From NORP240 sp038134485 (GTDB taxonomy: Bacteria > Pseudomonadota > Gammaproteobacteria > Pseudomonadales > Pseudohongiellaceae): 64,000 nt of DNA. Position 1 is the first letter of the stretch. Each line of letters opens with the position of its first letter. Positions 43,603 through 51,790 of this stretch are shown piece by piece. The position numbers and the translations under genes are program-made. The notes beneath the pieces were generated by a model that was given only the letters and a program-made list of their open reading frames with translations, did not search any database and had not been told where the DNA came from. The stretch covers positions 62,001 through 126,000 of the forward strand of contig JAYPVG010000003.1 in assembly GCA_038134485.1 (NCBI GenBank). The letters run 5' to 3'.

Positions 43603-46308
43603 TCAGATCACGGTACTCTTTTCAACGACTTCAAAGACATCCCTGGAGAGCCCGGGTTCGGCTTTGATGCGATGTAGTTGTTCTAGCATAAGCTGCTGGC
43701 GCTGGTTATCAAATTTTTTCCACCGGGTTAGCGGGGAGAGTAATCGCGCAGCAATCTGCGGATTTAATTTATCCAGCAGCAGCACATGATCGGCAAGAAA
43801 CCGGTAACCGCTGCCGTCACGATCGTGGAAATTTGTATGATTGGCACCACAAAATGCGCCTATCACAGAACGAACCTTGTTCGGATTGCGGATGTTGAAC
43901 TGCTCATGCTGCAGCAACTCTTGAACATGAAGCAAGTTTCCCGGCAATGATCGGGTTGACTGTATAGTGAACCACTGATCGATTACGAGCGGTTCATGGT
44001 GCCATTGACGATAAAACGCATCCAAGATAGCTGCACGTTCCTGCCCAGAAATGGCGGCACAATGATCCAGCAGCCGCAGGGCTGCATGTTGATCGGTCAT
44101 ATTATTCGAACGATTGAACTGATCGCGACAGGTATTCAGGTCGGTTTCAGAGCCGCTTCGAACAAGGTATCCCAGCGCAAGATTCTTCAACGCCCGACTG
44201 GCCACTGCATCGGCGCTTGTCGAAAAGGGTCCGTCATCCTGGGTAGCCTGAAACACGTCGGCAAATTTATTTCGCAATCGAACTGCAAGAGTATTTCCCA
44301 GAAACTCGCGAATCCGGTGAATAGCATCGACATCTGCTGTCTCAGCCAATTCAATAAGGTAGCTTTCAGAAGGCAGAGTGAGCAACTGAGCAATCATGGC
44401 TCTGTCCTGAAGAGGGTCCTCGAGGCACGCCGACAATACTCCGGTGAAGGCGCGATCTAATATTTCCGGAAAACTGCTTTCTGTCAGTTCGCTTTGTATT
44501 GCCATGAACTGTTCTATTATTCTTACACCTAGCTGTTGCGAAGCATTCCAGCGATTAAATCCGTCGCTGTCATGCACCATGAGAAAATATAATTCGTCCA
44601 GGGAGTAAGCATAGTTAAGCCTGACCGGCGCGCTGAATCCTCTCAGTAATGAAGGAACCGGTTGCTCGTTAACATTGGCGAACACTATCTTCTGTTCATG
44701 CTGAGTGATATCGATGACCCGGTCGACGCTCGTAACGACCTCGCGGTCGTCATGCAATTGCAAGGGCATTTCGTTCCCGGTCGGATCTATCAAGCCCAGT
44801 CGTAACGGTATATGGAAAGGCAGTTTTTCGGATTGTCCAGGTGATGGGGGACAGCTTTGTCGCACAAGCAATGCAAACTCCTTCCGACCTGTATCATAAC
44901 TGGATGAAATATCGAGTAATGGAGTACCTGCCTGAGTATACCAGTTACGGAATTGACCGAGATCAATGCCGCTGGCGTCCTCCATCGCGCAAACAAAGTC
45001 TTCCGTTGTAACTGCCTGTCCATCGTGACGCTCGAAATACAGATCCGTTCCTTTACGAAAATTTTCAGCGCCGAGGATATGACTGATCATCCTGACCACC
45101 TCGGCACCCTTTTCATAGATTGTCAGTGTATAGAAATTAGAAATTTCCATGTACGATGCTGGCCTTACTGGATGCGCCATGGGACCTGCATCCTCGGCGA
45201 ACTGGGCGGTTCTCAGAAGCGTCACATCGTCTATGCGTTTTACCGTGCGCGATCCCATATCGGCGGAAAATTCGGAATCACGAAACACCGTGAATCCCTC
45301 CTTCAAGCTGAGCTGGAACCAGTCGCGGCAGGTTACCCGGTTGCCTGACCAGTTATGAAAATATTCATGGGCCACTACAGCCTCAACTCTCTGGAAGGCC
45401 GCATCTGTAGTTGTTTCCGGATTCGCCAAGACGCAAGATGTATTAAAGATATTTAATCCCTTATTTTCCATCGCTCCCATATTGAATGCATCGACAGCCA
45501 CGATCATGAAAATATCGAGGTCGTACTCGCGTCCATACACCTCTTCGTCCCAAAGCATGGCGTTCTTGAGCGATCGCATCGCATGGTCGCACTTGTTCAA
45601 ATCTTTGGATTCGACAAAGATACGCAGGGTAATTTCACGACCACTGCAGGTAACAAAACTGTCTTCTATATACTCCAGCCTGCCTGCGACCAGAGCAAAG
45701 AGATAGCTGGGCTTTTTGAATGGATCATGCCATCTAACCCAATGGCGACCGCTGTCAGCGCCATCAATGCCCTGTTCAATTTGGTTGCCATTGGACAGCA
45801 ATACCGGGTACTTCTCCCGATCAGCAACGATCGTTGTAGTGAACACACTCATGACATCGGGACGGTCCGGATAATAGGTAATACGCCTAAATCCTTCCGC
45901 TTCGCACTGGGTACAGAACATGTCCCCGGATCTGTACAGGCCTTCCAGTGCCGTATTGTTTTGCGGCTCAATCCGGGTGTGGCAAGTCAAGGTAAATTCC
46001 CCGCCCTCTTTGCCGAGATACTGATCCAGGTCCGACACCGTTAGCGACTCCGAGTCCAACATGTATTCGCTGGCGGCAAGCTGTCGATCGTTTATAAACA
46101 GTTTCTGGAGAAGCAACTGCTGGCCCTGCAAAATCAGTGGGTCGTTCTCGACTTCGCCACCCGCCTCGGGATTACGACGCAGCGTCAGCGTAGATCTGAC
46201 GAGCGCGTATTCCTCGAAGAGTTCGAAATGCAGATCGGTGCGATCCACCAGAAAAGCCGGTGGACGGTAATCCTTTAAATACACTGTTCTTGCCTGGGCG
46301 TCTCTCAT
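43603..46308 (-). CDS. pepN: Aminopeptidase N (M1 family)
   Basis: 901 residues from ATG 46308. It is a cytoplasmic zinc aminopeptidase of broad specificity. GAMENKGLNIFN is the substrate-binding exopeptidase motif, and VVAHEYFHNWSGNRVTCRDW carries the HExxH zinc site, with the third ligand Glu in LSLKEGFTVFRD. The N-terminal LKDYRPPAFLVD and C-terminal all-helical ERAP1-like domain are typical of the proteobacterial PepN. The C-terminus faces acnB with a 46-base convergent gap. Upstream lies the DUF2797 gene, the same order as in Pseudomonas. Confidence 0.97.
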   Translation of the reverse strand: MRDAQARTVYLKDYRPPAFLVDRTDLHFELFEEYALVRSTLTLRRNPEAGGEVENDPLILQGQQLLLQKLFINDRQLAASEYMLDSESLTVSDLDQYLGKEGGEFTLTCHTRIEPQNNTALEGLYRSGDMFCTQCEAEGFRRITYYPDRPDVMSVFTTTIVADREKYPVLLSNGNQIEQGIDGADSGRHWVRWHDPFKKPSYLFALVAGRLEYIEDSFVTCSGREITLRIFVESKDLNKCDHAMRSLKNAMLWDEEVYGREYDLDIFMIVAVDAFNMGAMENKGLNIFNTSCVLANPETTTDAAFQRVEAVVAHEYFHNWSGNRVTCRDWFQLSLKEGFTVFRDSEFSADMGSRTVKRIDDVTLLRTAQFAEDAGPMAHPVRPASYMEISNFYTLTIYEKGAEVVRMISHILGAENFRKGTDLYFERHDGQAVTTEDFVCAMEDASGIDLGQFRNWYTQAGTPLLDISSSYDTGRKEFALLVRQSCPPSPGQSEKLPFHIPLRLGLIDPTGNEMPLQLHDDREVVTSVDRVIDITQHEQKIVFANVNEQPVPSLLRGFSAPVRLNYAYSLDELYFLMVHDSDGFNRWNASQQLGVRIIEQFMAIQSELTESSFPEILDRAFTGVLSACLEDPLQDRAMIAQLLTLPSESYLIELAETADVDAIHRIREFLGNTLAVRLRNKFADVFQATQDDGPFSTSADAVASRALKNLALGYLVRSGSETDLNTCRDQFNRSNNMTDQHAALRLLDHCAAISGQERAAILDAFYRQWHHEPLVIDQWFTIQSTRSLPGNLLHVQELLQHEQFNIRNPNKVRSVIGAFCGANHTNFHDRDGSGYRFLADHVLLLDKLNPQIAARLLSPLTRWKKFDNQRQQLMLEQLHRIKAEPGLSRDVFEVVEKSTVI

Positions 46309-46326
46309 CTGCAATTGTCCGAATAT

Positions 46327-46344
46327 TGCCTGCCGGGGCAGGCA
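46327..46344 (-). other. Strong hairpin just upstream of pepN
   Basis: TGCCTGCC and GGCAGGCA form a perfect 8-base, mostly G/C stem with almost no loop, 18 bases before the pepN ATG and 28 bases after the DUF2797 stop. There is no T-run, so it is not a classical terminator; it may modulate read-through or pepN translation. Confidence 0.5.
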
Positions 46345-46372
46345 TTAGAGCCTTTGAAATAGCTGATCACAG

Positions 46373-47203
46373 TCAGCTGAATAGTTCTACTTCGTAACCC
46401 CCAAATCGACGCAGGTTAATGACCCCATGTTCGAATATAAGGTATTGTCCTTTGATTCCTGTCAGCACTCCCCTGACCTCATTTTCCTTGTCAAAATTGA
46501 AACTGGTGATTTTGTCAGGTACCTGCAGGACCGGATATCGAATAGTCAGGGCATCTACTCCATTCAATACGCTCATTCCAGAAAAACCGAAACTTTCCTG
46601 CATTTCATGTAGCTCTTCTGAACAGGTAGCCAGCAATTGATCGCGCTTTGATTCCAGATCCAGTTTTTCGTCTCCGCCCTTTAGCATGCTGCGCCAGTTA
46701 GTCTTGTCGGCTATATGTTGCTTGAACATCACCTCTAACAATCCTGACTGCAATCTATTTCGCACTCGCATGATCGGCAAGGCTTGAACGGCTCCCTGAT
46801 CTATCCATCTGACGGGTATCTGAGTGGCTCGAGTAATTCCAACCTTAATTGCGGAAGAATTGGCCAGATATACTATATGGTCCTGCATGCAATACCTTTC
46901 ACCCCAATCGGGTTCGCGGCAGGTTCCCTGCTCGAAGTGGCATTTTTCCGGATGAATAATGCAGGAATCGCACTGAGCGAGGCTCTGGAAACAGGGAAAG
47001 CAATAACCCTGGTTAAAACTTTTACTCGTCACGCGGCCGCAGTGTACACAGTGAATTTCGCCAGAAAAAATCAGCGCAACGTCTTTACCCAGCAATTCAT
47101 TACCGGGAATTTCATTGTCACCTAGACGCAGACGGTAGGAGACTGGATCCTCGAGTCTCGTCAGCATTTTGCGTAAAATTCCTTTCGCCCGGGACTGCAT
47201 CAT
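46373..47203 (-). CDS. DUF2797 domain protein
   Basis: 276 residues. The N-terminal third is rich in paired Cys: EIHCVHCGRVTSKSFNQGYC, then CFPCF, CDSCI, and PEKCHFEQGTC, followed by EPDWGERYCMQDH, probably structural metal sites. The middle HIVYLANSSAIKVGITRATQIP resembles a GIY-YIG-like start, a point seen in this family. Function is unproven. Its ATG overlaps the yeaC TGA by 4 bases with AAGGAT upstream, so the two are coupled; pepN follows. Confidence 0.88.
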   Translation of the reverse strand: MMQSRAKGILRKMLTRLEDPVSYRLRLGDNEIPGNELLGKDVALIFSGEIHCVHCGRVTSKSFNQGYCFPCFQSLAQCDSCIIHPEKCHFEQGTCREPDWGERYCMQDHIVYLANSSAIKVGITRATQIPVRWIDQGAVQALPIMRVRNRLQSGLLEVMFKQHIADKTNWRSMLKGGDEKLDLESKRDQLLATCSEELHEMQESFGFSGMSVLNGVDALTIRYPVLQVPDKITSFNFDKENEVRGVLTGIKGQYLIFEHGVINLRRFGGYEVELFS

Positions 47204-47454
47204 TTATCCTTATTTTTTCCACACCGGGTTGCCGCCAGAGTTTCGGGATTCATAAACCCCGTACGCTCCTCAATCGGCACATGGCGATGCTCGTAGGCTA
47301 TGATCGCCTGCAGACAGTACTCTTTCTGATCCTGGCTGAGCGGTTCACCAGACTCCCAATTACCCTCTTCCACGGCGGTTCTTAATTTCTGATAGATGTC
47401 AGGCGAAATAAGGTCTATTAATTGCTCAATATTTTCCGGCTTGATTTCCAGCAT
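47200..47454 (-). CDS. yeaC: YeaC family (DUF1315) small protein
   Basis: 84 residues from the ATG at 47454; a longer frame overlaps glpG and is not conserved. It matches the DUF1315 pattern: LIDLISPDIYQKLRTAVEEGNWESGEPL cut to SPDIYQKLRTAVE, then KEYCLQAIIAYEHRHVP and ERTGF. No signal peptide or membrane segment. Role unknown. Directly upstream of and overlapping the DUF2797 gene, an arrangement shared with pseudomonads. Confidence 0.85.
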   Translation of the reverse strand: MLEIKPENIEQLIDLISPDIYQKLRTAVEEGNWESGEPLSQDQKEYCLQAIIAYEHRHVPIEERTGFMNPETLAATRCGKNKDK

Positions 47455-47479
47455 AACTTTCGTTCGATAATCCTGGGGT

Positions 47480-48370
47480 TTATTGAATTGGACGGTGGCC
47501 GCCTGACCTCGCCAGACTGGTTTTGATAAATACTCCAGACCCCGCAAGTAGTCCTGCTACCAGCCCCCCAATATGGGCAGCTGTAGCAATCCATGACGAG
47601 GCCGCGATTTCCATAACTACCAGCGCAACCACGAAAACGATAAACAAAGACTCGTTGATCAAAAGGCGCTTGCCCGGCACAAAATTGTGTAACACCCAGG
47701 CGTATCCTACAAGCCCGTAAACAACTCCCGATAGCCCACCGAAGTTTGACGCACCACTGTAAATGTATTGCGCGGTATTGCCGCCGAAAGCGGTCAATAC
47801 TACCAGGAATAAAAACATCCAACTGGATTGGACCGATTCGAGCTGCCGACCGAAATACCATAACCAGAGGAGATTAAATACGATATGCAACTCGCCGAAA
47901 TGCAAAAACATCGGCGTCAGGGTCTGCAGAAAGATGAGCGGATTGTGGATTCCACCCAGCAAACTAATCAGGTCGCCTGTCGGAAGCCTAGGATAGAACA
48001 AGAAATCTAACCTGTAGGCCGCCCTGCCAAGTTCGGTAATCGCGGCTACCAGCAAGCAAGTGAGTGTCAAAAAAGAACTGATCGGAGCATTGAAGACAAC
48101 CCTGACCACGTTATGGATCAGCGATTTAGGTATAGCGTAGTCCGACCTCTTCCTGACCGTAGCTTCCGGCACAACCGCCTGCAATTTGAGAATACCGGCA
48201 AGGTAGTCTTCGATCAGTTTTCGCACCGTATCGACCTGGTGTCCATCCCTGACAAAAATCACCTGTTCGCCGGATTCCTCGATAATGCGATGCCGGATTC
48301 CCTGTTGTCCAAGGTGGTGGCTGAATCCACGCAGGTCGCTGTCTATACCAACACCGACAACTCTAATCAT
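47480..48370 (-). CDS. glpG: Rhomboid intramembrane serine protease
   Basis: 296 residues from the ATG at 48370, preceded by GGAAAGGAAGG. It has an N-terminal cytoplasmic domain of GlpG type (about 1-85) and a six-helix rhomboid core. The catalytic serine is in GGLSGVVYGL (Ser214) and the catalytic histidine in ATAAHIGGLVAG (His266); FGELHIVFNLLWLWYFG gives the conserved HxxxN element. It cleaves single-pass membrane proteins. The start lies inside the nadK 3' end (8-base overlap), and no glp genes are nearby. Confidence 0.93.
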   Translation of the reverse strand: MIRVVGVGIDSDLRGFSHHLGQQGIRHRIIEESGEQVIFVRDGHQVDTVRKLIEDYLAGILKLQAVVPEATVRKRSDYAIPKSLIHNVVRVVFNAPISSFLTLTCLLVAAITELGRAAYRLDFLFYPRLPTGDLISLLGGIHNPLIFLQTLTPMFLHFGELHIVFNLLWLWYFGRQLESVQSSWMFLFLVVLTAFGGNTAQYIYSGASNFGGLSGVVYGLVGYAWVLHNFVPGKRLLINESLFIVFVVALVVMEIAASSWIATAAHIGGLVAGLLAGSGVFIKTSLARSGGHRPIQ

Positions 48371-49253
48371 CCTTCCTTTCCAATCTGCTGCCCCAGCCGA
48401 GCTTGCTCCGGTACGCCTCGTACACACTGTGATCGGGTGGATGAATCAGCTGCAGCGCCGAAGCTTTCCTTTTTATGATCAATTGATCCCCGGAAGCCGC
48501 AGAAAACATGACAGCCCCATCACAGCTAACCTGCGGCAGTATTCCATCCTTTTCTCCTATAACCAACCTGACCTCGCTGTCTCCATCCACCACAATCGGC
48601 CTGCTGCTGAGGGAATGTGGGCAGATCGGCACCAGAGCAATGGCATTCAGACTCGGGTGCATAATCGGACCACCAGCGGACATGGCATAAGCGGTAGAAC
48701 CGGTAGGTGTCGCCACAATCAGTCCATCGGATTCCTGACTGTAGACAAACCGATTGTCGACAAACAATTCAAACTCGATCATTTGGGCTGCCTGACCGGG
48801 ATGCAACACTACATCATTCAGTGCGCAACCAAGCGCTTCGCGCTCATCACCCTGTTGAACTTCAACCTGAAGCAGGAATCTTGATTCGACGGAATAATTG
48901 CCGGCCAGGACCTCGGCCAGCTTTTGCTCGATATCGTCTGGTGACACATCGGTTAGAAACCCCAGCCGACCGCGGTTGACACCGATGACGGGCACATTTT
49001 CGGAGGCGACACTCTGAGCCGCATTCAGGATACTGCCATCGCCCCCGACCACAATAACCAGGTCGCAGTGCCGGGACAGAGAAGCTCTGCTAAATTCCTG
49101 CTGGCCGTGTCCCGGCACCAGTTTACCGGTCTCCTGATCCAGCACGATTTCCATATCTCGCGACAGCAGGAAAGCAAGCAATCGATGCAGGGAATCGACC
49201 ACTCCAGCATGGCCAGGTCGACCGATAAGACCTATCTTTTTAAACTGCGCCAT
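48363..49253 (-). CDS. nadK: NAD kinase
   Basis: 296 residues from ATG 49253. It phosphorylates NAD to NADP. Signatures are VVGGDGSILNAAQ (GGDG loop), VNRGRLGFLTDVSPDD, ALNDVVLHPG and the substrate-binding TPTGSTAYAMSAGGPIMHP. A single monofunctional enzyme is expected to be essential. Its 3' end overlaps glpG, suggesting one transcript nadK-glpG-yeaC-DUF2797-pepN on this strand. Confidence 0.97.
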   Translation of the reverse strand: MAQFKKIGLIGRPGHAGVVDSLHRLLAFLLSRDMEIVLDQETGKLVPGHGQQEFSRASLSRHCDLVIVVGGDGSILNAAQSVASENVPVIGVNRGRLGFLTDVSPDDIEQKLAEVLAGNYSVESRFLLQVEVQQGDEREALGCALNDVVLHPGQAAQMIEFELFVDNRFVYSQESDGLIVATPTGSTAYAMSAGGPIMHPSLNAIALVPICPHSLSSRPIVVDGDSEVRLVIGEKDGILPQVSCDGAVMFSAASGDQLIIKRKASALQLIHPPDHSVYEAYRSKLGWGSRLERKDD

Positions 49254-49375
49254 CAATCAGAGGTTCCTTGATTATCAGCGTGCCCGAAGTATAGCACGCA
49301 GCCTGCCTTCACCTAGATGAATTAGTCCACATATAGTGGATTGCCACCGTAAGTCATAGCCAGAAAATTCGTCGT

Positions 49376-50319
49376 TTAACTATTTTGATAAATTCCTCCA
49401 GTGTGTAACCAGATCACCCNNNNNNNNNNATCACCCTGCTACCGGCCTCGATTTCGCCGGCCTCGATCATGCGGTAAAGAGCAAACACCAGTTTGCCAGT
49501 ATAGACCGGCTCCAAGTCAAGACCTGTCCTCTCGCTGAAACTGTCAATAAAAGCCGCGAGTTCGGGGGTGGTTTTGGCATATCCGCCACAATGAAAAGAT
49601 TTTTCGATTTTCCAACTCATGGCAGCATTTAGGGGGCGCAACCAATTGTCGACGTCCTGATCAAGAAAATTGGCTCCTTTCAGAACAGCCACTCCCAGGC
49701 AAGAGACATCGAGTGCGCGTTGCTGCATACCACGTATTAACCCTGCAAGTGTAGCTCCCGTTCCGCAGGCGACCGCGATAATGGTTTTTGCTGATTGCTC
49801 TTTAACCAGATAAGGTTCCAGAATACTTGCGATTTCACTGCATCCGTCGACCGCCAATTCATTACTACCACCCTCTGGCAGCAGATAAAATCTGCCATAT
49901 CGCCGCTCTAGTCGGGAAATGAAGTCAGCCTGGTTCTTGAGCCGGTATTCGCTTCGGGAAACCGGGACTAGTTCCATGCCCTGTTCTTTCGCGAATGTCA
50001 GAACGGGATTTAGCGGATCGGGGATTTCCCCCCTGATCACGCCAATACTTTTTAAATTAGTGAGTCGTGCTGCCGCGGCGAGCGCTCGTAGATGATTCGA
50101 GTAAGCTCCACCAAAACTGAGCAGCTGGCTATGGCCGTCCTTTTGGGCCTGCAGCAGATTTAATCGTAGCTTAAACCATTTGTTTCCACTAACCAGGGGG
50201 TGGATACGGTCCAGGCGCAATACTTCCATGCGCACTGAAAAATTGTGCAGATAGCGATCTTGGATAGTTTCCAGCTCAGGAACGGCTGGCAAGGAAGCGA
50301 ACATAGGGTAACGGGACAT
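49376..50319 (-). CDS. D-cysteine desulfhydrase / ACC deaminase-like PLP enzyme (split only by an assembly gap)
   Basis: Fold-type II PLP enzyme. SGNKWFKLRL carries the PLP lysine, SFGGAYSNHLRALAAAA the stacking and phosphate region, and ACGTGATLAGLIRGM the glycine-rich phosphate loop. The 10-N gap at 49420-49429 is flanked on both sides by ATCACCC. Collapsing it to one copy gives a 308-residue protein ending GSRVIWLHTGGIYQNS, the conserved family C-terminus, with the stop at 49376-49378. Such enzymes open 1-aminocyclopropane-1-carboxylate or release H2S from D-cysteine; the true substrate cannot be fixed. It begins 21 bases after tRNA-Asp on the same strand. Confidence 0.9.
49420..49429. other. 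Scaffold gap (10 N) with duplicated 7-base flank
   Basis: Ns are preceded by ATCACCC (49413-49419) and followed by ATCACCC (49430-49436). Merging the two copies restores an intact C-terminus of the PLP enzyme, so no sequence is missing. Confidence 0.93.
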
Positions 50320-50340
50320 TCGAGCAACAAGGTTGAAAAG

Positions 50341-50417
50341 TGGCGGACCGGACGGGACTCGAACCCGCGACCTCCGGCGTGACAGGCCGGCATTCTAACC
50401 AGCTGAACTACCGGTCC
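50341..50417 (-). tRNA. tRNA-Asp (GTC)
   Basis: 77 bases with CCA. Acceptor GGACCGG pairs with CCGGTCC, and G73 is the discriminator. The anticodon stem is CCGGC/GCCGG with loop CTGTCAC, giving anticodon GTC. It follows tRNA-Val by 78 bases and directly precedes the PLP-enzyme gene. Confidence 0.97.
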
Positions 50418-50495
50418 GCTATCCTTTTCAGCGTGCCTGGGGGAGCCACTTACGCGTGTCTCGAACCCAAAACGACCTCGTGCAGTACCCTTATT

Positions 50496-50571
50496 TGGTG
50501 GGTGGTGAGGGATTTGAACCCCCGACATTCGCCTTGTAAGGGCGACGCTCTCCCAACTGAGCTAACCACCC
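50496..50571 (-). tRNA. tRNA-Val (TAC)
   Basis: 76 bases with CCA. Acceptor GGGTGGT pairs with ACCACCC. The anticodon stem is TCGCC/GGCGA with loop CTTACAA, giving anticodon TAC, and the T arm is GGGGG/CCCTC with wobble. First of a tRNA-Val/tRNA-Asp pair driven by the promoter just upstream. Confidence 0.97.
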
Positions 50572-50590
50572 GCTAAACTGGGAGACGCGC

Positions 50591-50618
50591 ATTGTACCGA
50601 CTTGCGGGTTTATGTCAA
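50591..50618 (-). promoter_or_regulatory. Strong sigma-70 promoter of the tRNA-Val/Asp operon
   Basis: Consensus -35 TTGACA (complement of 50613-50618), 16-base spacer, -10 TACAAT (complement of 50591-50596), then a G/C-rich discriminator GCGCG typical of growth-rate-controlled stable-RNA promoters. tRNA-Val starts 20 bases beyond the -10. Confidence 0.85.
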
Positions 50619-50716
50619 TAAAACTGCGATGCGCAAGCCGGTCTATACAAGCGGGCAGCGCATCTGTAGACTTGCGCGTCCGTGAATTAACCAGTGACAC
50701 CAGCAACGCGTAGCCA

Positions 50717-51073
50717 ATGAGAATTTACAAGGAATTCACCTTCGAAGCCGCGCATCGGCTTCCCAACGTGCCCGACGGGCACAAGTGTGCCCGCCTGCAT
50801 GGCCATTCCTTTCAGGTAAGGGTTTTTGTTTCTGGGCCGGTAGGAGAACACTCGGGCTGGGTAATGGATTTTGGCGACATTTCAGCAGCATTCAAACCTG
50901 TTTGGGAACAACTTGATCATTACTATCTTAATGAAATAGAGGGGCTGGAAAATCCTACCAGTGAAAACCTCGCGCGCTGGATATGGCAGCGCCTGAAATC
51001 GGTATTGCCACAACTGTGCGAAATCGAAATTCGTGAAACCTGCACCAGCGGCTGTCGATATCAGGGTGACTGA
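50717..51073 (+). CDS. queD: 6-carboxytetrahydropterin synthase
   Basis: 118 residues. It converts dihydroneopterin triphosphate (made by FolE) to 6-carboxy-5,6,7,8-tetrahydropterin in queuosine biosynthesis. FEAAHRLP holds the first zinc histidine, and HKCARLHGHSFQV carries the catalytic cysteine (about residue 24) and two more zinc histidines. NPTSENLARWIW and ETCTSGCRY are the family's C-terminal blocks. It runs opposite to the tRNA genes and converges on ung with a 6-base gap. Confidence 0.95.
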   Translation: MRIYKEFTFEAAHRLPNVPDGHKCARLHGHSFQVRVFVSGPVGEHSGWVMDFGDISAAFKPVWEQLDHYYLNEIEGLENPTSENLARWIWQRLKSVLPQLCEIEIRETCTSGCRYQGD

Positions 51074-51079
51074 ACACAG

Positions 51080-51781
51080 TCAAACCCCTGCGGGCGCTCC
51101 CCATTCAATCGGAATCTGACCAGTCTCCAACAGGTATTTGTTGACCCTGGAAAAATGCCGGCAACCAAAAAAGCCGCGACTGGCCGACAAAGGAGACGGA
51201 TGCGGCGCTTTTAACACCAGGTGCCTTTTCGAATCGATAATGGCACCCTTTTTCTGGGCATAACTGCCCCACAACAGGAATACCGCATGCTCCCTTTGTG
51301 CATTTACCTTGGCAACTATCGCATCCGTGAATTGCTCCCACCCTTTCCCTTCGTGCGAAGCCGGCTTCCCCGCCTCAACTGTCAATACCGCATTTAGGAG
51401 TAGCACGCCTTGATCTGCCCAGTGCGAAAGGCAGCCACTGGCAGGGCGCGCAATACTGAGGTCCGCATGCAGCTCCTTGAATATGTTTTGCAGTGATGGC
51501 GGAATCGATACGCCCTGATTAACCGAAAAACATAATCCATGAGCCTGATTGGGCCCATGGTAGGGATCCTGACCGAGAATCACCACTTTGACATTATCAA
51601 AGAGGGTCGAATTCAGTGCATTAAATATCATGCTACCGGGAGGGTATACAGTCTTGCCAAGACGTTTTTCATTAGCCAGGAACAACCGCAGTGACTGCAT
51701 ATACGGTTTCTGAAATTCTTCTAGCAACAACGATTTCCATGATTCGTGCAGCTGTATTCGGGACGCGTCGAATTCAGCCAT
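51080..51781 (-). CDS. ung: Uracil-DNA glycosylase (family 1)
   Basis: 233 residues. It removes uracil from DNA, starting base excision repair. The catalytic water-activating loop is VVILGQDPYHGPNQAHGLCFSV (Asp in GQDPYHG), the uracil-binding asparagine is in LLLNAVLTVE, and the DNA-intercalation loop HPSPLSASRGFFG is intact. It lies 9 bases downstream of lysS on the same strand and may share its transcript. Confidence 0.98.
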   Translation of the reverse strand: MAEFDASRIQLHESWKSLLLEEFQKPYMQSLRLFLANEKRLGKTVYPPGSMIFNALNSTLFDNVKVVILGQDPYHGPNQAHGLCFSVNQGVSIPPSLQNIFKELHADLSIARPASGCLSHWADQGVLLLNAVLTVEAGKPASHEGKGWEQFTDAIVAKVNAQREHAVFLLWGSYAQKKGAIIDSKRHLVLKAPHPSPLSASRGFFGCRHFSRVNKYLLETGQIPIEWGAPAGV

Positions 51782-51790
51782 GGAAACACA

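Noticed and set aside
49326..49340. Short hairpin TCCAC/GTGGA between nadK and the PLP-enzyme gene as a terminator
   Set aside because: Only five base pairs, A/T loop and no T-run on either strand; likely chance.
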